Assembly: GCF_000008685.2 (NCBI RefSeq)
Contig: NC_001318.1
Coordinates: 691,441-755,440 of the forward strand
From: Borreliella burgdorferi B31
GTDB lineage: Bacteria > Spirochaetota > Spirochaetia > Borreliales > Borreliaceae
Length of the DNA: 64,000 bases
Reading direction: 5' to 3'
The position numbers and the translations under genes were made by a program. Shown in pieces: positions 56,683 to 64,000 of the stretch. The notes under the pieces were generated by a model, which did no database searches, was not told the DNA's origin, and worked only from the letters and a program-made list of their open reading frames with translations. Positions within the stretch are counted from its first letter, which is position 1; each line of letters begins with the position of its first letter.

Positions 56683-58578
56683 TTGTCGGATTTGGAAAAG
56701 AAATATTCGAAGCTGATAGAGGGTATTATTACTCATTTGGGAGATAGAAAATCTCTTAGTTTTAGTGAATTATCAAATTTGCTTCCCGATGATATATTAG
56801 AACCAGAGATTCTTGATTGTATTTGTTCGGTACTTGAGGATAGGGGAATAAGGTTGGTTAATAAAATTTCGGAATTAGATCTGGTTGTCAGTGAAGATGG
56901 AAATGATGAAGAGGAAGAGGTTGAGATTGAATCTGATAGAAATTTTATGATTTTAGATGATGGTTTTCAAAGTGATGAGGAAGATATTGACATTGATGTT
57001 AAGCTGGATGATTGTGATGAAGAAGATATTTCTGTTAAGGATGATTTAGGTTCAGGGTATATTAAAGGCAATGTTTTAAAAGATAGTCACTCAGAAGATC
57101 CAATCAAGCTTTATTTAAAGGAAATAGGAAAAGAGTTTTTATTAACGGGAAATCAAGAAGTTGAACTTGCAAAGCAAATGGATTCTGGAGAGAGTATAAT
57201 TGAGAATATTCTTAAGAATGAGGGACTTGTTATAGAAAATTATTATAATCTTGTGAATACTATTTACTCAAGAATGGAAAGAGAAGAGTTTTTTAAAAGA
57301 GAAAAAGATAAGGATAAAGAGAGTAGTCCGGATTATTATAATAAAAAAAAAAGAATTGCCTCTTTTTACAAAATTCCTTTAAAGCCAATTCAAGATCGTT
57401 TAATAAGTTATGTAGATAATAAGCATAGGGTGTATGATCTTGGGGGGGATATTTTTGAAAAGAATTTAAAAAAGGAAAGATTGGCCCTAAAAGAGCTTTT
57501 GAGAGACATTCCTTTGTATCAAGAGGAATTAAGGATTTTCTCAGATGATTATATTGACTCTGCTAACAAAATAAAAGATTTACAAAGACAACAAAGAATA
57601 ATTCTAAGCAGGCTGAAAATTGAAAAAATAAGAGATTTGAGGGTGCTTGGAAGAGATTTGACTATTGCTGAAAAAAAAATAGAGATAGAAAAATCTCTCA
57701 AGCTTAAAGAAGATGCTATTAAAGAGCAGATTACAGAGGCTCAGCTTGCCCAAAAAGAACTTGAGAGAATTGAGATGTATTATGAATATCCAACTGATAA
57801 AATAATAAGCATGTCAGAAGAGATTGCTAAAGGGAAGCAAATGATGCAGCATGCTAAAGATCAGTTGATTAAGGCTAATTTAAGGCTTGTTGTAAGCATT
57901 GCTAAAAAATATGCAAATAGAGGTCTTCATTTTTTTGATCTTGTTCAAGAAGGCAATATTGGATTGATTAAGGCTGTTGAAAAGTTCGAATATAAGAGAG
58001 GTTTTAAGTTTTCAACCTATGCTACTTGGTGGATTAGACAAGCCATAACAAGATCTATTTCTGATCAAGCTCGCACAATTAGAGTTCCTGTGCACATGAT
58101 TGAGCAAATAAATAGGCTTAATAGAGAAACTAGATATTTAATTCAAGTTTTAGGCAAAGATCCCACAGATGAAGAGCTTTCAGACAGGCTTGGATGGGAA
58201 CTTAAAAAGGTTAAAACTGTAAAGAGTGTTTCAAGAGAACCTGTTTCTCTTGAAACACCAATTGGAGAAGAGGAAGATTCTGTTCTTAGCGATTTTATTG
58301 AGGATAAGGCAATAAAAAATCCTGCAAATCACACATCTTTTGTAGTTTTGCAAGATCAAATAAGAGCAATTCTTGGAACTCTTCCTGAAAGAGAACAAGA
58401 AGTTGTAAAAATGAGATTTGGACTTGAAGATGGCTATTCTTTAACTCTTGAAGAGGTTGGACTTCATTTTAATGTTACAAGAGAAAGAATTAGGCAAATT
58501 GAATCTAAAGCATTAAGGCGGCTTAAAAATCCCAAAAAAACTCAAAAATTAAAAGATTATCTTGAAGATTTAAATTGA
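56683..58578 (+). CDS. rpoD: RNA polymerase primary sigma factor (sigma-70)
   Basis: Directs RNA polymerase to housekeeping promoters. The 631-residue protein has an acidic region 1 (many Glu and Asp at residues 68-110), a non-conserved insert, and region 2 with [21 protein letters not shown] and [15 protein letters not shown] (about residues 390-460). Region 3 follows, and region 4 carries the -35 reading helix [17 protein letters not shown] near the end. The start is TTG with AGGGAG upstream, 3 nt after the dnaG tail frame. The following gene starts 12 nt after its stop. Confidence 0.96.
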   Translation: MSDLEKKYSKLIEGIITHLGDRKSLSFSELSNLLPDDILEPEILDCICSVLEDRGIRLVNKISELDLVVSEDGNDEEEEVEIESDRNFMILDDGFQSDEEDIDIDVKLDDCDEEDISVKDDLGSGYIKGNVLKDSHSEDPIKLYLKEIGKEFLLTGNQEVELAKQMDSGESIIENILKNEGLVIENYYNLVNTIYSRMEREEFFKREKDKDKESSPDYYNKKKRIASFYKIPLKPIQDRLISYVDNKHRVYDLGGDIFEKNLKKERLALKELLRDIPLYQEELRIFSDDYIDSANKIKDLQRQQRIILSRLKIEKIRDLRVLGRDLTIAEKKIEIEKSLKLKEDAIKEQITEAQLAQKELERIEMYYEYPTDKIISMSEEIAKGKQMMQHAKDQLIKANLRLVVSIAKKYANRGLHFFDLVQEGNIGLIKAVEKFEYKRGFKFSTYATWWIRQAITRSISDQARTIRVPVHMIEQINRLNRETRYLIQVLGKDPTDEELSDRLGWELKKVKTVKSVSREPVSLETPIGEEEDSVLSDFIEDKAIKNPANHTSFVVLQDQIRAILGTLPEREQEVVKMRFGLEDGYSLTLEEVGLHFNVTRERIRQIESKALRRLKNPKKTQKLKDYLEDLN

Positions 58579-58590
58579 ACAGGAGGATTG

Positions 58591-59349
58591 ATGGAAAACA
58601 ATATTGATACATTAAAAAAACTTGAAGTTATATATAAATCTAAGTTTGAGCTTGAAGAAAGGCGAAAAAGTATTCCCAAGTATTTGGAGGCGAAAAAAAA
58701 TCAGATTGAAGAATTGTCGAAAGTTCTTGTTGATTTGCAACAAAAGTTTAAGGAGTATCAAAAAGAAGACTCTGCTTTAAAGTTAGATATTCAAGATATT
58801 AATTCAAGAAAGAGCAAGGCTGAAGAAAAAATTGATAGCATTAAAACGCAAAGAGAATATGAGGCTCTTGAAAAAGAACTTCAGGTTATTATTGACGATG
58901 AAGTTACAATTAGAAAAAAGATGACACATGTTAATGGGCTTAAAACTAAAATAGAAAAGGAAATATTAGATGTCAACGAGAAGCACATCAAAGAAGAGGA
59001 ATGTTTTAGAGCTGAAAGCAGTAGTTTTGAGCTGGAGCTTTTAGAAATTGAAAAGAAACTTTTAGAAATAGAGAGTGAAGAGTTAAATTGTGCTTCTAAA
59101 ATGAATGAAGATTTTTTATTTAAATTTCAAAGAATAATAAGAAATAAATCAAATGGAGTTGTGCCTTTGGTTAACAATGTTTGCAAAGGTTGTCATATGA
59201 TACTTCCTATTGAATTTGCAAATAAAGTAAGACGTGAGCCCAACGATATTAAATTTTGTCCTTATTGCAGCAGAATACTTTATTATCAGGATAAAGTTCA
59301 GATAAGCGATGAAATAATTCCTGGTAGTTTAGCAGATCTTGTTGAATAA
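58591..59349 (+). CDS. Coiled-coil protein with C-terminal zinc ribbon (DUF164/FlgZ-like)
   Basis: The 252-residue protein is a long coiled coil (about residues 5-180, Glu/Lys-rich) ending in a four-cysteine zinc ribbon, CKGC ... CPYC. This is the layout of the DUF164 family, in which HP0958/FlgZ of Helicobacter acts as chaperone for RpoN and binds flagellin mRNA. AGGAGG precedes ATG 58591, 12 nt after rpoD, so it is co-transcribed with the sigma factor. Its function in Borrelia is not known to me. Confidence 0.8.
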   Translation: MENNIDTLKKLEVIYKSKFELEERRKSIPKYLEAKKNQIEELSKVLVDLQQKFKEYQKEDSALKLDIQDINSRKSKAEEKIDSIKTQREYEALEKELQVIIDDEVTIRKKMTHVNGLKTKIEKEILDVNEKHIKEEECFRAESSSFELELLEIEKKLLEIESEELNCASKMNEDFLFKFQRIIRNKSNGVVPLVNNVCKGCHMILPIEFANKVRREPNDIKFCPYCSRILYYQDKVQISDEIIPGSLADLVE

Positions 59350-59375
59350 AATTTATTAATTTGATACTTTTTATT

Positions 59376-59722
59376 TAAGCTGGCAGTCAGCCATCGCTTA
59401 GTTTTATAATTAAAGCTTAAGAGGAAAGTCCGAGCTCCAATAAGAACATAATGCTAGGTAATGCCTAGGGGTTTTAAACCTAAGAAAGTGTCGCAGAAAA
59501 TTACCGCCGTAAAAGGTAAGGGTGAAAAGGTGAGGTAAGAGCTCACCGCTTATTTAGCAATAAATACAGGCAAGATAAACCTCATTAGGAGCAAGATCAA
59601 GTATGTAAGCACCCTTTGTTCTTGAGGACATGCTTACGGGTAGATCGCACGATTTTTTTAGCGATAAAAAAATAAGAGAGATGATGGCATAGTACAGAAC
59701 TCGGCTTATGGGTGTCAGCTTA
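59376..59722 (+). ncRNA. rnpB: RNase P RNA component
   Basis: Catalytic RNA that trims the 5' leaders of tRNAs. The closing P1 helix is formed by TAAGCTG at 59376-59382 and CAGCTTA at 59716-59722. The universally conserved GAGGAAAGTCCG lies at 59421-59432 and the 3' conserved ACAGAA element at 59694-59699. The whole region is richer in G and C than its surroundings, as for structured RNA. A plausible promoter is TTGTTG at 59339 with GATACT at 59363 (18-base spacer). Exact ends are within a few bases. Confidence 0.95.
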
Positions 59723-59750
59723 ATTTCATTGACCTAAAAGAGAGTTTTAA

Positions 59751-60719
59751 ATGGAAATAAGATATTTAAGATATATTTTTTACTCATTTATGATTTTCAT
59801 TTTCATTTTTTTAATTTATTACATTTTATCATATTTTAAATCTTTTTCTAGTTCTTATTTAAAGGCAGGTCCAACAGAAGTTGATTTGCTTTTACTCTGG
59901 GATAAAAAAGAATATAAAGAAATAATAGATTATGCTGAGAATGACATTAAAAATCATAGATTTGATTTTAATTTGAATTTACTTTTAGGATTTTCATATT
60001 TTTATTATTCTTTAATAGTAAATGAAGGGTATTTAAAAGGAGAGTTTTTAGATAAATCCATAGAAAGACTAAGATTTTTAATTTCTATAAATGATGGAGT
60101 CTCCATAAGCCCTTTGTATTACATATTGGGAAAGGCATATTCTCATAAAGGAGAGTTTTATAGCGAGCTTGCTGTAAAATTTTTAAAGAAGGCCTTAAAT
60201 GCCGATAATTTTGATTTCATGAACATTAGAGAAGATATTTTTGAATATTTGGGATATTCGTATCAGCTTTTAAGAGATTACAAATCTAGTTTGAAGTTTT
60301 TTGAAAAAGCTTTTAATGAAAATAAATCTGATTTAGTGCTTTGGAGTTTGGCTTATGTTAATTATAAGTTGAATGATATAAACAAAAGCATTGAGTATAT
60401 AAAAAAAATAATAGAAGAAGAGAAAAGAAAATTATCAAAGGGTGAGAAAACGGATGAAAATTTAATTCAAAAGGTATATTTGCTTTATGGAGACATTCTA
60501 TTAGATAAAGGCGATTATGACAGTGCTTTTAATTACTATAATAAAGTTCTAGAAATTAATAGTTCAAATTCTAGCGTTTATGTTAAAATAGGAGATATAT
60601 ATAGAAAGAAAGATAAAGATTATCCTAAAGCTAGAAAATACTGGAGAGAAGCTCTCAATCTTAATCCTTATTTAGAAGCAGCAAGAGAGAGGCTTGGAAT
60701 TACTTTGGAAGACTTTTAG
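59751..60719 (+). CDS. Membrane-anchored TPR-repeat protein
   Basis: A 322-residue protein with an N-terminal membrane helix (about residues 8-28) and then repeated tetratricopeptide motifs (for example [41 protein letters not shown] and [19 protein letters not shown], each partly shown). TPR proteins are scaffolds. Its place 10 nt upstream of mreB suggests a role in the elongation machinery, but this is inference. The gene ends in the mreB ribosome-binding site (TAGGGAGG). Confidence 0.8.
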   Translation: MEIRYLRYIFYSFMIFIFIFLIYYILSYFKSFSSSYLKAGPTEVDLLLLWDKKEYKEIIDYAENDIKNHRFDFNLNLLLGFSYFYYSLIVNEGYLKGEFLDKSIERLRFLISINDGVSISPLYYILGKAYSHKGEFYSELAVKFLKKALNADNFDFMNIREDIFEYLGYSYQLLRDYKSSLKFFEKAFNENKSDLVLWSLAYVNYKLNDINKSIEYIKKIIEEEKRKLSKGEKTDENLIQKVYLLYGDILLDKGDYDSAFNYYNKVLEINSSNSSVYVKIGDIYRKKDKDYPKARKYWREALNLNPYLEAARERLGITLEDF

Positions 60720-60729
60720 GGAGGTTGTT

Positions 60730-61779
60730 TTGAATTTGTTTAAGTCTTTTTTGATAGATATTGGCATTGATCTTGGAACATGTAATACATTGGTTTATAT
60801 TAAAGATTATGGCGTGGTTATGAGCGAGCCTTCTGTTGTTGCAATAGATATAACCAAAGGTAATAAAGTTGTTGCGGTTGGTAGAAATGCTAAAAAAATG
60901 CTTTGGAAAACTCCAGAAAATATTAAAGCCGTACGCCCACTTAGAGATGGAGTTATTGCTGACATTGAGAATACAGAGAAGATGATCAAATATTTTATTA
61001 ATCAAATTTTTTCTCGTAAAAAATTATTTTTTAAGCCGAGAATGGTAATAGGTGTTCCAACTTGTATTACAGAGGTTGAGCGAAGAGCTGTAAAAGAGAG
61101 CGCAATGAATGCCGGTGCAAGAGAAGTTAAAGTAATAGAAGAATCTCTTGCAGCTGCTATTGGATCTGATATTCCTATTTTTGAACCTACAGGTCATATG
61201 GTGTGTGATATTGGGGGTGGAACTACAGAAATATCTGTTATTTCTCTTGGCGGCATGGTTGTAAGTAGAGCAATTAGGACTGGTGGTGACGAATTTGATG
61301 AGAGCATAATAAAGTATATGAGAAATTCTCATAATATTATAATTGGTCAACAGACAGCAGAAAAATTGAAAATTAAGATAGGAAATGTATATCCCGATAT
61401 TCAAAATTTAAGGGTAGAAAAAATAGACATTAAGGGTACAGATGCTGTAACTGGTCTTCCTAGAAAGCAACTTGTTGATTCTATGGAAGTAAGAGAGTCT
61501 TTGCAAGAACCTATAAATGTTGTTGTGGATGAAGTTAAGCGCACTCTTGGTGCAACTCCCCCAGAGCTTGCTACAGACATTGTTGAGCGTGGCATTATTT
61601 TGACAGGGGGAGGGGCTCTTCTTAAGGGTTTAAATAGACTTCTTTCAAAAGAGACTGGAGTTCCTGTTTATGTTGCAGACAATCCGCTTCTCTCGGTAGC
61701 TGTTGGTGCCGGGTTATTTTATGATTATGCCAATAGAATAGATATTAGTAAAAATATTTACAGTTTTATCAATGAATAA
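60730..61779 (+). CDS. mreB: Rod shape-determining protein MreB
   Basis: Actin-like ATPase that guides lateral cell-wall synthesis. Phosphate-1 is [14 protein letters not shown] near the N-terminus, phosphate-2 is [13 protein letters not shown] and the adenosine motif is [16 protein letters not shown] 60730 is the best start: GGGAGG lies at 60719-60724 and the 349-residue product aligns with the family; upstream in-frame codons lie within the previous gene. It is followed 3 nt later by mreC. MreB in spirochaetes acts in growth of long, flat-wave cells. Confidence 0.96.
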   Translation: MNLFKSFLIDIGIDLGTCNTLVYIKDYGVVMSEPSVVAIDITKGNKVVAVGRNAKKMLWKTPENIKAVRPLRDGVIADIENTEKMIKYFINQIFSRKKLFFKPRMVIGVPTCITEVERRAVKESAMNAGAREVKVIEESLAAAIGSDIPIFEPTGHMVCDIGGGTTEISVISLGGMVVSRAIRTGGDEFDESIIKYMRNSHNIIIGQQTAEKLKIKIGNVYPDIQNLRVEKIDIKGTDAVTGLPRKQLVDSMEVRESLQEPINVVVDEVKRTLGATPPELATDIVERGIILTGGGALLKGLNRLLSKETGVPVYVADNPLLSVAVGAGLFYDYANRIDISKNIYSFINE

Positions 61780-61782
61780 GTT

Positions 61783-62628
61783 ATGAATTTTCTTGTCAAA
61801 TTCAAGAATTTTATCAAAGTACTTTTGGTATTGATAGTTTCTCTTGTTTTTATGATTCATGATTCAAGCAGCATTCAAAAGAGAAGATCAGATAATTTTT
61901 TGTTTTTTACTCTTAATTCTTATATTCAAAGCAGAATGCATGGGGTTTTTAGTTTTATTTCCAATGTTTTTAAAACTGTAAATGAATACAAAAATTACAA
62001 GGACAAGATAGAATTTTATAAAAAAAGGATACAACAGCTTGAAATAGTCACTCAGAATATACAGTCACTAAGGCAAGAGAATGTTCGTCTTAAAGAGCAA
62101 TTAAATTTTTATTCGTCAAGCTCTAGCGATTTTATTTCGGCAGAGATTATATATCTAAACTATTCAAACATATCGACTTTAATGGCTATTAATAAAGGAT
62201 TCAATGATGGGATAGAAAAAGATATGATAGCAGTTGCATATCAGGATGGATTTAGTGGCCTTGTAGGCAAAGTTGTAAAGGTTTATTCTAATACTGCTAA
62301 AATTTTGCCTTTAACTAATTATGAAAATTTTGTGTCCGCAAGGATTCAAAGTAGTAGGTTTATAGGCCTTATAGAAGGCAATGGTTATGGTAAAAAACTT
62401 GAAATGAATTACGTTAATAGACTTGCTGAAAAAGATTTAAAAATAGGGGATTCTATTGTTACTGCTGGATTTAGTGAATATCCAGTTGGTATTTATATTG
62501 GAAAGATTACAAATTTTCATATTCTTGATTATAATTCTCTTTTAAAAATAGAAGTAGAGCCAGCTATAGTTTTAGATAAGCTTGAGTATGTTTTTCTTGT
62601 TAAAAACAACAAAGAGATTGGTGAATAA
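61783..62628 (+). CDS. mreC: Rod shape-determining protein MreC
   Basis: Periplasmic partner of MreB/MreD and PBP2. The 281-residue protein has a single membrane helix (about residues 11-28), a coiled coil (VNEYKNYKDKIEFYKKRIQQ region) and a beta-rich C-terminal domain (GLVGKVVKVYSNTAKILPLTN, with GKK...EMNYV). Length is typical. The stop and the mreD ATG overlap by one base (TAATG). Confidence 0.94.
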   Translation: MNFLVKFKNFIKVLLVLIVSLVFMIHDSSSIQKRRSDNFLFFTLNSYIQSRMHGVFSFISNVFKTVNEYKNYKDKIEFYKKRIQQLEIVTQNIQSLRQENVRLKEQLNFYSSSSSDFISAEIIYLNYSNISTLMAINKGFNDGIEKDMIAVAYQDGFSGLVGKVVKVYSNTAKILPLTNYENFVSARIQSSRFIGLIEGNGYGKKLEMNYVNRLAEKDLKIGDSIVTAGFSEYPVGIYIGKITNFHILDYNSLLKIEVEPAIVLDKLEYVFLVKNNKEIGE

Positions 62629-63110
62629 TGGCAACATTTTTTACATATTTTATTTCCAGCGCATTTTTAGGCAAAATTTTTCAACACTATTTTGCAACTT
62701 ATTTTTATTTTTCAATAGATATTTTTTTAATTTTTCTAGTTTTTAATTCTTTGAATTTTATTTTTAATGTGGGATTATTATCTAGCATTTTATATGGTCT
62801 TCTTATGGATTATTTTACAGGATTACCACTTGGATTTTTTGTTTTTGGGTATACGATAATATTTTATTTTAACAATAAAATAAAATTATTCATGCCCAAA
62901 AATATGCTTAGCATGACAATATTTTTTATTCTTTCAAAAATTATATTATGGTTTTTAGCTATTGTGTTTTATGATTTTGTAGACTTAAAATCTTTTAATT
63001 ATTCAATTTTCAACCTTGATCTTTTTGTAAATATAATGTCTATTAACTTTTTATATCCAATTCAAAATTATTTTACTAGAAATTTTTATTCTTTTAAAGA
63101 GGATTATTAG
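62628..63110 (+). CDS. mreD: Rod shape-determining protein MreD
   Basis: A 160-residue integral membrane protein with five to six helices, rich in Phe and Ile, with the short motif YGLLMDYFTGLPLG that corresponds to the family's conserved GLxxDxxxGxPLG. MreD links MreC with the PBP2/RodA synthase. The start overlaps mreC by one base and the stop (TAG) shares its G with the GTG of the PBP2 gene. Confidence 0.92.
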   Translation: MATFFTYFISSAFLGKIFQHYFATYFYFSIDIFLIFLVFNSLNFIFNVGLLSSILYGLLMDYFTGLPLGFFVFGYTIIFYFNNKIKLFMPKNMLSMTIFFILSKIILWFLAIVFYDFVDLKSFNYSIFNLDLFVNIMSINFLYPIQNYFTRNFYSFKEDY

Positions 63111-64000
63111 TGGGTGTTATAACAAATTTTAGATACAAGTTCGGCATATTTTTTTTAATAGTAATTATGGTGCTTTATTTGGCGATTTTATTCCAAATGC
63201 AAATTGGTAAGCATTTGTTTTATGACAGAGAAGCCAATGTTTTTTTATCAAGATTGGAAAAAATCAATGCCTCAAGAGGTGAAATTTTGGATTCTAATTC
63301 CAATGTTTTGGCAAATAATTTAACTATGTTTATCTTAAAGATAAGCTTACAACAGTATTACAATATGCCTGCTGCTACTAGAATTGAGATGATAGATTTT
63401 TTATCAAGCACTCTAGATATTGATAAATCAATTATTTTGTCTAAACTTCAAGAGCCTGGTGGATATCTTAAAGATGTTGAAATAATTGAACTTACCCCAA
63501 AGATGCTTTTCAAAATTTCTGAAAAAAAGTTTTATTATCCTGCTCTTTTGTGGACCTATTCTTTTAAGCGTAACTATTTAGTTGACGATTCATATTCTCA
63601 TTCAATCGGTTATGTTGGGCAAATAAATCAAAGAGAACTTAGGACGTTTTACAATGTTAGTGGGTATGATAATACTTCTACGATTGGAAAGTTGGGCGTT
63701 GAACAAGTTTATGATAATTACATTAGAGGGCAAGAGGGATTAATAAAATACAAGGTAGATTCTAAGGAGAGAAGAATAGACGATGGTTCTATTATAAAAA
63801 ATATGGTGCCCGGTAATGATGTTGTGCTTAATATCAATAAAGATATTCAAGATCTTGCTAAGAATGCTTTAGGCAAAAGGTATGGTTCTGTTGTAGTATT
63901 AAAACCATCAACAGGTGCTGTTCTTGCTCTTCACAATTATCCTTATTATTCTATGAAAGATGTTTACAATAAAGATAATAAGGAAGATTACTCTTTTTTA
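63110..64000 (+). CDS. mrdA: Penicillin-binding protein 2 (3'-truncated)
   Basis: Transpeptidase of the elongation complex. The first 297 codons are visible, open to the end of the window. After a short cytoplasmic tail, a membrane helix (IFFLIVIMVLYLAIL region) leads into a periplasmic pedestal with INASRGEILDSNSNVLANN, the segment typical of class B PBPs. The transpeptidase domain begins with GSVVVLKPSTGAVLAL just before the window ends; the catalytic Ser lies beyond. The GTG start shares its G with the mreD stop; AAGAGG is upstream. Confidence 0.93.
   Translation, partial: MGVITNFRYKFGIFFLIVIMVLYLAILFQMQIGKHLFYDREANVFLSRLEKINASRGEILDSNSNVLANNLTMFILKISLQQYYNMPAATRIEMIDFLSSTLDIDKSIILSKLQEPGGYLKDVEIIELTPKMLFKISEKKFYYPALLWTYSFKRNYLVDDSYSHSIGYVGQINQRELRTFYNVSGYDNTSTIGKLGVEQVYDNYIRGQEGLIKYKVDSKERRIDDGSIIKNMVPGNDVVLNINKDIQDLAKNALGKRYGSVVVLKPSTGAVLALHNYPYYSMKDVYNKDNKEDYSFL

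Noticed and set aside
57000-57010. rpoD read as rpoS or another alternative sigma
   Set aside because: Length of 631 residues, acidic region 1 and dnaG linkage identify the primary sigma factor.
61024-61404. 126-codon minus-strand open frame
   Set aside because: Antisense shadow of mreB, which has all actin-fold motifs in its own frame.
1-64000. Insertion sequences, prophage, CRISPR arrays, plasmid partition genes
   Set aside because: No transposase, integrase, regularly spaced repeats or Cas-like proteins were seen; gene content is uniform core chromosome.

Overview
The window is an AT-rich (roughly 70 %), gene-dense bacterial chromosome segment that I recognise as part of the linear main chromosome of a Lyme-disease spirochaete (Borreliella/Borrelia burgdorferi sensu lato). 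The diagnostic content is flaA-cheA2-cheW3-cheX-cheY3, a class I lysyl-tRNA synthetase, a six-gene mevalonate operon, the Cys-tailed Dps protein NapA, the ROK regulator BadR and a second, spirochaete-type EF-G. Most genes are on the + strand. Intergenic gaps are short, 4-40 nt gene overlaps are common, and several core genes start with TTG or GTG. I saw no insertion sequence, prophage, CRISPR array or plasmid-type repeat: this is conserved core chromosome, not an accessory island.

Layout. 1-9.5 kb: end of secD, secF, an unknown protein, a CbpA/DnaJ-type co-chaperone, a HemW-like protein without its FeS cysteines, rpiA, gpmA, lysS and era. 9.6-14.1 kb: small envelope or unknown genes (zinc-ribbon membrane protein, DUF192 protein, lipoprotein, glycosyltransferase, N-acetylmuramoyl-L-alanine amidase, GerMN protein). 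14.1-20.2 kb: the flaA chemotaxis operon. 20.2-23.3 kb (minus strand): gph followed by three overlapping unknown genes, one with a voltage-sensor-like membrane domain. 23.6-27.2 kb: a nucleoside-type ABC transporter (ATPase and two permeases). 27.4-31.6 kb: two methyl-accepting chemotaxis proteins. 31.6-32.7 kb: mnmA. 32.8-39.1 kb: the mevalonate pathway from HMG-CoA synthase to mevalonate kinase, then tRNA-Val. 39.2-43.9 kb: CAP lipoprotein, napA, fusA2, badR. 43.9-47.3 kb: ffh-rpsP-khpA-rimM-trmD-rplS. 47.7-50 kb: an unknown protein, coaD, rpmF, acpP, rnc. 50-53.4 kb: cca/pcnA (minus) and two unknown genes. 53.5-59.3 kb: tRNA-Thr, tRNA-Tyr, mltG, dnaG, rpoD and a zinc-ribbon coiled-coil protein. 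59.4-64 kb: RNase P RNA, a TPR protein, mreB-mreC-mreD and the start of PBP2.

How the genes work together. The chemotaxis genes encode receptors (MCP4, MCP5), kinase (CheA2), coupling protein (CheW3), response regulator (CheY3) and CheY-P phosphatase (CheX) beside the flagellar sheath protein FlaA. The mevalonate genes turn acetoacetyl-CoA and acetyl-CoA into IPP/DMAPP for the undecaprenyl carrier, which serves the murein genes here (amidase, mltG, mreBCD, PBP2). The ffh-to-rplS, dnaG-rpoD and rnc/acpP/rpmF groups are conserved macromolecular-synthesis clusters.

Most unusual points: dnaG is split at a run of eight T that contains a T-TTT-TTG slippery heptamer, with the missing C-terminal domain intact in the -1 frame; the HemW-like protein has lost its radical-SAM cysteines; a four-gene minus-strand operon carries a voltage-sensor-plus-HAMP-like protein with no output domain; a perfect 35-nt palindrome lies upstream of mltG-dnaG-rpoD; and an 8-bp inverted repeat sits in the divergent napA promoter region. 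Product names come from family recognition by eye; no database search was run.
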